From NCBI GenBank assembly GCA_020846005.1, contig JADLEQ010000023.1:1-64000 (forward strand): DNA of 64,000 nt, given 5' to 3'. Origin of the DNA: Polyangiaceae bacterium (GTDB lineage Bacteria > Myxococcota_A > Polyangia > Polyangiales > Polyangiaceae). Position numbers and translations under genes: made by a program. This document shows positions 9,673 through 15,102 of this stretch, piece by piece. The notes beneath the pieces are model-generated. The model searched no databases, was not told where the DNA came from, and was given only the letters and a program-made list of their open reading frames with translations. Position 1 is the stretch's first letter. The number at the start of each line of letters is the position of its first letter.

Positions 9673-10374
9673 TTGGCCCGGACCCTGATCGTCGGCGACG
9701 TGCACGGCTGCTCGCGTGAGCTGGCCGACCTCCTGGATCAGGCCGCGTTCGGCGCGGATGACCGGCTCGTGCTGGTCGGCGACCTCGTCGCCCGCGGCCC
9801 CGACTCGGCCGGCGTCCTCGCGCTCGCGCGCCGCGCCGGCGCGCTCGGCGTCCGGGGTAACCACGAGCTCCGGCTCCTCGAGGCGCGCGCCGCACGGCTT
9901 CGCGGCGAGCGCGGCCCGCGGCTCGGCCCGAGCCAGGAGGCGCTCCTCGGCGAGCTCACGGACGAAGACTGGGCGCAGCTCGAGGCGCTGCCGCTCTGGC
10001 TCGAGCTGGACGAGCACGAGGCGCGGGTCGTCCACGCCGGGCTGGTGCCCGGCGTCCCCGTCGAGGAACAAGATCCGTGGGTGCTCACCCGCATCCGCGG
10101 CTTCGAGGACGACGGCGCGCCCACGTCGAAGCTCCGCGCGAAGTCGTGGGCGGAGCGGTGGCGCGGTTCGCCCCACGTCGTGTTCGGGCACAACGCGATA
10201 GCGGGGCTGCAATTGCACAGTCACGCCACCGGTCTCGACACCGGGTGCGTGTACGGCGGCCGCCTCACGGCGCTGGTGTTGCCCCACGGAGCGCGCGTGC
10301 CGCGCAAGGCGGACCGAGCCGACGCGCTCGTCAGCGTGCGCGCGCGTCGGGTGTACGCGCCGCTCGGCGAGTGA
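9673..10374 (+). CDS. PPP-family metallophosphoesterase (ApaH/Ser-Thr phosphatase-like)
   Basis: This 233-residue protein carries the complete phosphoprotein-phosphatase metal-binding signature in order: GDVHG (residues about 8-12), GDLVARGPDS, GNHE, then HAG (HAGLVPG) and a final GH (VFGHNAIAG) before LDTGC. These motifs hold two divalent metals and hydrolyse phosphoesters. The closest general types are diadenosine tetraphosphatase (ApaH) and bacterial PrpA/PrpE-like protein phosphatases. The short length and lack of extra domains do not separate them. The start is a TTG at 9673 immediately upstream of ARTLIVGDVHG, with a weak GGAG; no better start exists before the first motif. The protein is cytoplasmic. 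Confidence 0.88.
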   Translation: MARTLIVGDVHGCSRELADLLDQAAFGADDRLVLVGDLVARGPDSAGVLALARRAGALGVRGNHELRLLEARAARLRGERGPRLGPSQEALLGELTDEDWAQLEALPLWLELDEHEARVVHAGLVPGVPVEEQDPWVLTRIRGFEDDGAPTSKLRAKSWAERWRGSPHVVFGHNAIAGLQLHSHATGLDTGCVYGGRLTALVLPHGARVPRKADRADALVSVRARRVYAPLGE

Positions 10375-10392
10375 AGATCTCGGGGGCGCGTG

Positions 10393-10421
10393 TTGACGGT
10401 GACGATGGCGTGAAGTACGCC
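10393..10421 (+). promoter_or_regulatory. Putative leaderless promoter
   Basis: TTGACG (10393-10398), a 17-bp spacer and TACGCC (10416-10421). The ATG of the downstream lipoprotein begins six bases later (10428). The predicted transcription start coincides with the start codon. Confidence 0.55.
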
Positions 10422-10427
10422 ACGTGC

Positions 10428-11375
10428 ATGAGGGCCTTCGCTCGCTTCTTGGGTTGTTCGTTGGTGGTCACCGTCGCCGTCGCGTGCGGCGGCTCGAGCT
10501 CGGACGAGGGGGGCGGGGCGCCCGCTGACTCGGGCACCGACTCGGGAGGCGGCTCCGGCGCCGACGGCGGCGGCAGCGGCGGCGCGGGCGCGACCGGTGG
10601 CAGCGGCGGCTCGAGCGCTACGGGCGGCACCGGCGGGAGCACGGGCGGCACCGGCGGGAGCACGGGCGGCACCGGCGGGAGCACCGGCGGCTCGGCGGGC
10701 GCCGCCGCGACGGGCGGGAGCGGCGGCGCGGGCGCCGCCGCCGGATCGGGCGGCGGCACCCAGACGTGCGTGCCGGGCGACTCGAAGGGTTGCGTCGGGC
10801 CCGGTGCCTGTACGGGGTATCAGGTCTGCGCGCAGGATGGCTCACGCTACGAGCCGTGCAACTGCGGCACGGGCGGCAGCGGCGGTGGCGCCGGCGCCGG
10901 GGGCTCCGCGGGCAGCGCTGGCGCGGCGGGCACGGCGGGCGCGGCGGGCGCGGCGGGCGCGGCCGGGAGCGCGGGGGCAGGCGGCGCCGCCGGGGCGGCC
11001 GGTGCGGGCGCCGAGGTGAGCTGCGGCGAGGCGACGCCGACGGACTGCTCGGCGGGCGACGTGTGCTGCGTGGTGCAGGGGAGCCCGGACACCTGCACGG
11101 CCTCCGGCTCGTGCACCTGCAGCGGGTTCGGCTGCACCTTCCTCGAGGTCACGTGCGACGGCCCCGAGGACTGCCCGGGCTCGCAGGTGTGCTGTGGCAC
11201 GTTCGTTCAAGGCCCGGGGCCGGGCGGCTCGCGCTACACGAGCGTCGTGTGTGCCGCCACCTGCGACGGCGGCAACGAGCGCCGCCTCTGCCACTCGGAC
11301 AACGACTGCTCCGGGCAGTATTCGGACTGCGATCCGAGCGCCATCCTCCCGTCGCCGTTCCAGCGCTGCAACTGA
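10428..11375 (+). CDS. Gly/Ser/Thr-rich lipoprotein with Cys-rich C-terminus
   Basis: The product is 315 residues. The ATG at 10428 is chosen because it begins a clean lipoprotein signal with lipobox AVAC (Cys20) and because a promoter-like pair ends six bases before it. The open frame extends further upstream but there encodes only Arg-rich shadow sequence. Residues about 25-200 are low-complexity Gly/Ser/Thr/Ala with tandem repeats (GTGGSTG three times, GAA several times), interrupted by a Cys-containing island (TCVPGDSKGC...YEPCNCG). The C-terminal 110 residues hold about 15 cysteines in short modules such as DVCCVVQGSPDTC and CPGSQVCC. Such proteins are typical myxobacterial surface lipoproteins of unknown role. 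Confidence 0.75.
   Translation: MRAFARFLGCSLVVTVAVACGGSSSDEGGGAPADSGTDSGGGSGADGGGSGGAGATGGSGGSSATGGTGGSTGGTGGSTGGTGGSTGGSAGAAATGGSGGAGAAAGSGGGTQTCVPGDSKGCVGPGACTGYQVCAQDGSRYEPCNCGTGGSGGGAGAGGSAGSAGAAGTAGAAGAAGAAGSAGAGGAAGAAGAGAEVSCGEATPTDCSAGDVCCVVQGSPDTCTASGSCTCSGFGCTFLEVTCDGPEDCPGSQVCCGTFVQGPGPGGSRYTSVVCAATCDGGNERRLCHSDNDCSGQYSDCDPSAILPSPFQRCN
10620..10682 (+). repeat. Three perfect 21-bp tandem repeats
   Basis: The unit ACGGGCGGCACCGGCGGGAGC, 21 bp, is repeated three times without change (10620, 10641, 10662). It encodes a seven-residue Thr-Gly-Gly-Thr-Gly-Gly-Ser repeat. Copy number can vary without breaking the frame. Confidence 0.9.
10923..10967 (+). repeat. 9-bp tandem repeats (Gly-Ala-Ala)
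   Basis: About five consecutive copies of a 9-bp unit GCGGCGGGC with one or two changes, encoding Gly/Ala triplets in the second low-complexity block of the lipoprotein. Confidence 0.75.
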
Positions 11376-11449
11376 TCGGGAGGGCCGCGGTGCCGGGCCG
11401 GGCCAGGGCGCGTCGCTCGGCGTCGCCGGATCGCCCGGCCCGTTGACGC

Positions 11450-11455
11450 TACGCT
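11450..11455 (+). promoter_or_regulatory. Putative -10 element of rsmE
   Basis: TACGCT ends 10 nt before the GTG start of rsmE and is followed by the same CCGCG bases seen after the TACGCT before 57138. No convincing -35 hexamer lies at the right distance; a TTGACG overlaps the element instead. Confidence 0.35.
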
Positions 11456-11465
11456 CCGCGTCGCC

Positions 11466-12191
11466 GTGAGCCGACTCCGCGTCCCCTGCTCGGACCTCCG
11501 CGAGGGGCGGCTCACGCTGGCGGCAGACGAGGGTCGGTACGTCGCGCGAGTGCACCGCCTCGACCGGGGCGCCGACGTGCTGCTCTTCGACGCGGCCCGG
11601 GGCGTCGAGTGCGACGCGGTGGTGATGGAGGTGCGCCCGCGCGTCGTCGTGGCGGCGGGGCCGCCGCGGCCGGCCCCGGTGCTCGGGCTCCCGCTCACGC
11701 TCGTCCTCGGCGTCGCGAAGGGTGAGAAGGTCGACGACGTCCTTCGCGCGGCCACGGCGCTGGGCGCAGCGCGAGTCCTCGTCGCGGCCACGGCGCGATC
11801 GGTCCCGCGCGTCGCGTCGCCCGGGGCGCGCGAGCGACGGTGGGAGACGATCGCCGTCCAGGCGGCGCGGCAGTCCGGGAGAGGGGACGTCCCGATCGTC
11901 GCGGGGCCGGCCCCGCTCGCGGCGGCGCTCGCCGAGGTCCCGGAGAGCGCAGAGTGGAGGGTCGCGCTCGCGCCGACCGCGCGCCAGTCCCTCGCCGCCG
12001 CGCTCGTCAGGCTGCGCGCGGGCGAGGGCGCGGCGGTCTTCGTCGGCCCGGAGGGCGGGCTCGAGCCCGGCGAGCTGGCCCTCGCCGCCGCGCACCGCTT
12101 CACGCCCGTGAGCCTCGGCCCGCTGGTCTTGCGGGCGGAGCTGGCGGCGGTGGCGGCGCTCGCCGCGACCGCCTGCGCGCTCCGGGGGTGA
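11466..12191 (+). CDS. rsmE: 16S rRNA m3U1498 methyltransferase RsmE
   Basis: The product is 241 residues, the usual RsmE length. It has an N-terminal PUA-like domain (about 1-70, with HRLDRGADVLLFDA) and a C-terminal SPOUT methyltransferase domain. The SPOUT knot motifs are present: GVAKGEKVDDVLRAATALG, the ERRW...QAARQSGR segment, FVGPEGGLEPGEL, and SLGPLVLRAELA near the end. It methylates N3 of U1498 in the ribosomal decoding centre using S-adenosylmethionine. The start is a GTG at 11466 with a promoter-like TACGCT 10 nt upstream and no ribosome-binding site. Confidence 0.93.
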   Translation: MSRLRVPCSDLREGRLTLAADEGRYVARVHRLDRGADVLLFDAARGVECDAVVMEVRPRVVVAAGPPRPAPVLGLPLTLVLGVAKGEKVDDVLRAATALGAARVLVAATARSVPRVASPGARERRWETIAVQAARQSGRGDVPIVAGPAPLAAALAEVPESAEWRVALAPTARQSLAAALVRLRAGEGAAVFVGPEGGLEPGELALAAAHRFTPVSLGPLVLRAELAAVAALAATACALRG

Positions 12192-12211
12192 GACCGCTCC
12201 CGCGCCCGTGC

Positions 12212-12217
12212 TATGGC
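12212..12217 (+). promoter_or_regulatory. Putative -10 element
   Basis: TATGGC lies seven bases before the ATG at 12225. It overlaps an alternative ATG at 12213, which favours the downstream start if this really is a promoter. No clear -35 is visible. Confidence 0.3.
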
Positions 12218-12224
12218 CGCCCCG

Positions 12225-12638
12225 ATGGAGACGGAGTCGGAACGTCGGGTCAGGATCCTGGTCGCCAAGCCGGGGCTCGACGGTCACGACCGCGGCGCGA
12301 AGATCGTCGCCCGTGCGCTCCGGGACGCGGGGTTCGAGGTCGTCTACACCGGCCTCCACCAGACGCCGGAGATGATCGCCTCCGCGGCGGTGCAAGAGGA
12401 CGTGGACGCCGTGGGCCTGTCGATCATGAGCGGCGCCCACAACACGCTGTTCCCTGCGGTCCTCGGGGCGCTCGCCGCCCGCGGCGCGGCGGACATCCCG
12501 GTGTTCGGGGGCGGGATCGTCCCGGACGAGGACACCGCCCGGCTCGAGGCTGCCGGGGTGCTCAAGGTGTTCGGTCCCGGGACACCGCTCGACTCCATCC
12601 TCGAGTGGGTCCGCGCGACGATCCGGCCACGAGAGTGA
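12225..12638 (+). CDS. Cobalamin-binding subunit/domain, methylmalonyl-CoA mutase type
   Basis: The 137-residue product is a free-standing B12-binding domain. It has the lower-ligand motif LDGHDRG (D-x-H-x-x-G), the loop GLHQTPEMI, the SIMSGAH segment and the [10 protein letters not shown] strand-turn that line the corrinoid nucleotide tail. It is nearly identical in plan to the C-terminal domain of methylmalonyl-CoA mutase large subunits and to small subunits of split acyl-CoA mutases. On its own it needs a separate catalytic subunit, and none is in this window. The start could be the ATG at 12213 (four more residues); I prefer 12225 because the first ATG is inside a -10-like hexamer. Confidence 0.88.
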   Translation: METESERRVRILVAKPGLDGHDRGAKIVARALRDAGFEVVYTGLHQTPEMIASAAVQEDVDAVGLSIMSGAHNTLFPAVLGALAARGAADIPVFGGGIVPDEDTARLEAAGVLKVFGPGTPLDSILEWVRATIRPRE

Positions 12639-12714
12639 GGGCGCCGGCGTGTCCGCCCCGACGCGCTTCGGCGTCAGCCCGGACGCGCCGGTGATCCGGC
12701 CGCCGGGCCGCTCC

Positions 12715-12738
12715 CCGAGATTTTCCGGTAGATCTCGG
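12715..12738. terminator. Inverted repeat, possible terminator or operator
   Basis: CCGAGAT and ATCTCGG form a perfect 7-bp stem with a 10-base loop, in an otherwise noncoding gap after the B12-binding gene. No U-tract follows, so factor-independent termination would be weak. It could equally be an operator for the small gene at 12792. Confidence 0.3.
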
Positions 12739-12791
12739 CCCCGCCTTTCAAGTATGGACGTTGCTCCACCGCCCAGCGAGGCCCCCACCGC

Positions 12792-12971
12792 ATGCTCGTA
12801 GCCGCCCTCCTCCCGACTCTCGTCGCCGTCGCGATCTTCTTCGGTACGATTCGGATGCAGAGGAGCGGCGCTGGGCGGGCGGAGCTGGAGATCCGGGCGA
12901 ACGTCGAGCGCATCTCCGAGCTGCCGCGCCGCCCGCGCGAGCCGGCGCGGATCACGCGCGAAGCCGCCTGA
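12792..12971 (+). CDS. Small single-pass membrane protein, unknown
   Basis: A 59-codon frame begins at the ATG at 12792 and encodes one strongly hydrophobic N-terminal helix (MLVAALLPTLVAVAIFFGTI) followed by a charged tail rich in Arg and Glu (RAELEIRANVERISELPRR). This positive-charge-after-helix pattern suggests a type II-like orientation with the tail in the cytoplasm. There is no clear ribosome-binding site, and a weak TATGGA lies about 33 nt upstream. It sits alone between the B12 gene and the dcw promoter. I do not recognise a family. The hydrophobic-then-amphipathic design is unlikely for random GC-rich sequence but still unproven. Confidence 0.4.
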   Translation: MLVAALLPTLVAVAIFFGTIRMQRSGAGRAELEIRANVERISELPRRPREPARITREAA

Positions 12972-13199
12972 GGCTTCGCCCGCGCGGGGGAGCGCGCGCC
13001 TCCGGGGATCGCGCCGGCGCGGTCGCCGGGGCCGCGCCGACGCCGGCGGGCGCCGGCGCGCCATGGCGTCGCGTGCGGGGGTGGCGCGCTCGCGCACGAG
13101 TAGGTGTCAGTACTACCCAGGCCTACATGAACCTATGATCATGTGAGCAAACTCGCGAGATCCTTCGATTAATTGGCGCTCCGGGGGCAGCGCGGATTG
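12972..13199. other. Noncoding upstream region of the dcw cluster
   Basis: A GC-rich part (12972-13095) with several overlapping short inverted repeats is followed by an unusually AT-rich stretch (13100-13180) leading into the mraZ promoter. The AT-rich stretch contains the palindrome ATGATCAT (13134-13141) and 5-bp ACATG/CATGT arms around it. No gene is seen. The AT-rich part could be an upstream promoter element or a binding site for a regulator of division genes. Confidence 0.4.
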
Positions 13200-13228
13200 T
13201 TGACAGGCGATCCAGCGCCCCGTACCTT
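13200..13228 (+). promoter_or_regulatory. mraZ (dcw) promoter
   Basis: A consensus -35 TTGACA (13200-13205), an exact 17-bp spacer and TACCTT (13223-13228). This is the best sigma-70-type promoter in the window. It stands at the head of the division/cell-wall cluster, about 65 bp before the mraZ ATG and directly before the repeat boxes. Confidence 0.8.
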
Positions 13229-13238
13229 CGCGACGCCC

Positions 13239-13288
13239 AGTGGGAAATAGTGGGGCCAAGTGTCATCTGGTCCCAACGAGTGTGAGAG
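13239..13288 (+). promoter_or_regulatory. MraZ-box operator (10-bp spaced AGTG repeats)
   Basis: The sequence steps in tens: AGTGGG at 13239 and 13249, AGTGTC at 13259, a degenerate GGTCCC at 13269 and AGTGTG at 13279. MraZ from other bacteria binds three or four direct repeats with a 10-bp period containing GTGG/T upstream of its own gene and represses the dcw operon. Position (10 bp past the -10) and period fit autoregulation by the MraZ encoded just downstream. Confidence 0.7.
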
Positions 13289-13292
13289 CGTG

Positions 13293-13736
13293 ATGTTCCG
13301 CGGCCAGTTCCACCACGCCATCGACGCCAAGGGGCGCATCAGCCTCCCGTCGAGGTTCCGCGACCTGCTCGTCGCCGACGCGGAGCGTTTCATCCTCACG
13401 CCCGATCCCTTCGATCCCTGCCTCCAGCTGTTCCCGCTCGCGGCGTGGGAGAAGCTCGAGCGGCGTATCGCCGAGCTGCCGAGCCTCGACCCGAACGTCG
13501 TGCGCTTCCGGCGCGTCTACGTCTCGGCCGCGATCGAGTGCGAGCTCGACAAGGCGGGGCGGGTGCTCGTCCCCCCGCACCTGCGGGAGCGCGGCGCGCT
13601 CGAGCGCGAGTGCGTGTTCGCCGGCATGGGGCCGCGCATCGACCTGTGGTCGGTCGAGCGCTGGACGGAGGCGACGGCGATGACGCCCGCGCAGCTCGCT
13701 GACTTCCGGCGGGCGCTCGCCGAGGTCGGGCTGTGA
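13293..13736 (+). CDS. mraZ: Transcriptional regulator MraZ
   Basis: The product is 147 residues with two AbrB-like swapped-hairpin repeats. The first starts MFRGQFHHAIDAKGRISLPSRFRD (about 1-50) and the second is SAAIECELDKAGRVLVPPHLRE (about 80-110). The paired DxKGRxxxP/DKAGRVLVP motifs form the DNA-binding face of the ring-shaped oligomer. MraZ is the usual first gene of dcw clusters and represses its own promoter. The ATG at 13293 begins with the family-typical MFRG. An in-frame GTG at 13260 would start inside the operator repeats and is less likely. It overlaps rsmH by 4 nt (GTGA). Confidence 0.95.
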   Translation: MFRGQFHHAIDAKGRISLPSRFRDLLVADAERFILTPDPFDPCLQLFPLAAWEKLERRIAELPSLDPNVVRFRRVYVSAAIECELDKAGRVLVPPHLRERGALERECVFAGMGPRIDLWSVERWTEATAMTPAQLADFRRALAEVGL

Positions 13737-14740
13737 CGATGGCGATCGCGCACACCGGGCTCCCCTTCGCGCACGCGACGGTGCTCGAGCGCGAGGTCGT
13801 GGAGGCGCTCGCGCCGGAGCGAGGTGGCGTCTACGTCGACGTGACCGCGGGGGGCGGCGGGCACAGCGCGGCGCTCCTCAGCGCGAGCGCGAGCGCGCGC
13901 GTGATCGCGTTCGATCGAGATCCAGCCGCGATCCGCGCAGCCGGCGCGCGGCTGGCCGAGTTCGGCGAGCGCGCGACGATCGCGCAGGGGCGCTTCAGCG
14001 ACGTGGCGGCGTGGCTCGACGCGAACGGCGTCGGCCCGGTGCAAGGCGTCGTGGCAGACCTCGGCGTGAGCTCGCACCAGCTCGATGATCCCGCGCGCGG
14101 CATGAGCTTCCGCCACGACGGGCCGCTCGACATGCGCATGACGCCCGGCGACGGTCCCAGCGCCCTCGAGCTCATCGAGCGGCTCTCCCAGGACGAGCTC
14201 GCCGATCTGGTGTTCGAGCTCGGCGGGGAGCGCCGCTCGCGTCGGGTCGCCCGGTGCGTGAAGCAGGCCCTGAGCGCCGGCGAGCTCAGCGGCACGTTGG
14301 ATCTGCGCCGCGCGGTGGTGCGCGCCGTCGGCCCCCGCCGCGTCGGCGGCGTGGACCCCGCGACGCGGACGTTCCAGGCGCTCCGCATCGCTGTGAACTC
14401 CGAGCTCGAGGAGCTCGACGCGCTGCTCGCGTGGCTGCCCGGCGGGGTCGCGCCCGGCGGGGTCGCCGCCGTGCTCGCGTTCCACTCGCTGGAGGACGGT
14501 CGGGTGAAGCGGGCGTTCCGCGACCGCGGCGCGTGGCGCCCGCTGTGGAAGAAGCCGCGCGTGGCGACCGACGCCGAGCAGGCCGAGAACCCCCGCTCAC
14601 GCAGCGCCAAGCTGCGCGCGGCCGAGCGCCTCGATCCACGCGCTGCGCGCGAAGGCTGCGAAGGCGACGAGATCGAGGACGAGTCGCCGCTGCCGCCGCT
14701 CGCGTCGGCGCTCCCGTGTCGCCCCGCGAGGAGCCCATGA
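13733..14740 (+). CDS. rsmH: 16S rRNA (cytosine1402-N4)-methyltransferase RsmH (MraW)
   Basis: The product is 335 residues. It begins close to the conserved HATVLEREVVEAL segment and contains the SAM-binding DVTAGGGGHSAALL (about 35-50), then ADLGVSSHQLDDPARGMSFRHDGPLDMRM, the ELGGERRSRRVAR helix, ATRTFQALRIAVNSELEEL and the SLEDGRVKRAFR catalytic region. All are diagnostic for RsmH, which methylates C1402 in the ribosomal P site. The GTG start overlaps the mraZ stop codon by 4 nt, and an ATG two codons later is an alternative. The stop overlaps the ftsL ATG (ATGA), so translation of the three genes is coupled. Confidence 0.95.
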   Translation: MTMAIAHTGLPFAHATVLEREVVEALAPERGGVYVDVTAGGGGHSAALLSASASARVIAFDRDPAAIRAAGARLAEFGERATIAQGRFSDVAAWLDANGVGPVQGVVADLGVSSHQLDDPARGMSFRHDGPLDMRMTPGDGPSALELIERLSQDELADLVFELGGERRSRRVARCVKQALSAGELSGTLDLRRAVVRAVGPRRVGGVDPATRTFQALRIAVNSELEELDALLAWLPGGVAPGGVAAVLAFHSLEDGRVKRAFRDRGAWRPLWKKPRVATDAEQAENPRSRSAKLRAAERLDPRAAREGCEGDEIEDESPLPPLASALPCRPARSP

Positions 14741-15102
14741 GCCCGGCACAGCGCTTCCTCGCGCTCTGGACGCTCGCGATCGTCGCGGCGACGGCGGCGT
14801 TCGTGCTGCGGCTCGCGATCCGTGTGAGGTCCGTCGAGCTCGGCTACGAGATCGGGCGCGCTCACGCTCACGTCGCGCGACTGCGCGAGGTGGAGCGCGT
14901 GCTCGCCATCGAGCTCGCGTCGCACGAGAACCCGGAGCGCGTCGAGCTGGTCGCGCGCACCCTCTTCGGGATGGCGCCCCCGTCGCCCGACCGCGTCGTC
15001 TCGGCGGGGCTGGAACCGCGGGTCGACTCCGCCGACGAGGTCGCCGGGGCACCGCCGACCGCGCCGCCTGCCGGCTCGGCCGCGAAGGAGCCGCTCCCGT
15101 GA
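14737..15102 (+). CDS. ftsL: FtsL-like division protein
   Basis: A 121-residue bitopic membrane protein. It has a short cytoplasmic N-terminus, one transmembrane helix (about 8-30, LALWTLAIVAATAAFVLRLAI), a leucine-zipper-like coiled coil (about 35-75, with regularly spaced Leu/Val such as VARLREVERVLAIEL) and a Pro/Ala-rich tail of about 40 residues. Sequence alone would not identify it, but topology, length and the slot between rsmH and ftsI are those of FtsL, which recruits FtsW-FtsI together with FtsB/FtsQ. The ATG overlaps the rsmH stop. The disordered tail after the coiled coil is longer than in most FtsL proteins. Confidence 0.82.
   Translation: MSPAQRFLALWTLAIVAATAAFVLRLAIRVRSVELGYEIGRAHAHVARLREVERVLAIELASHENPERVELVARTLFGMAPPSPDRVVSAGLEPRVDSADEVAGAPPTAPPAGSAAKEPLP

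Noticed and set aside
12761-13138. A 125-codon plus-strand frame in the gap before mraZ
   Set aside because: It is Arg/Ala-rich, starts at TTG without a ribosome-binding site, and overlaps the better small membrane frame at 12792.
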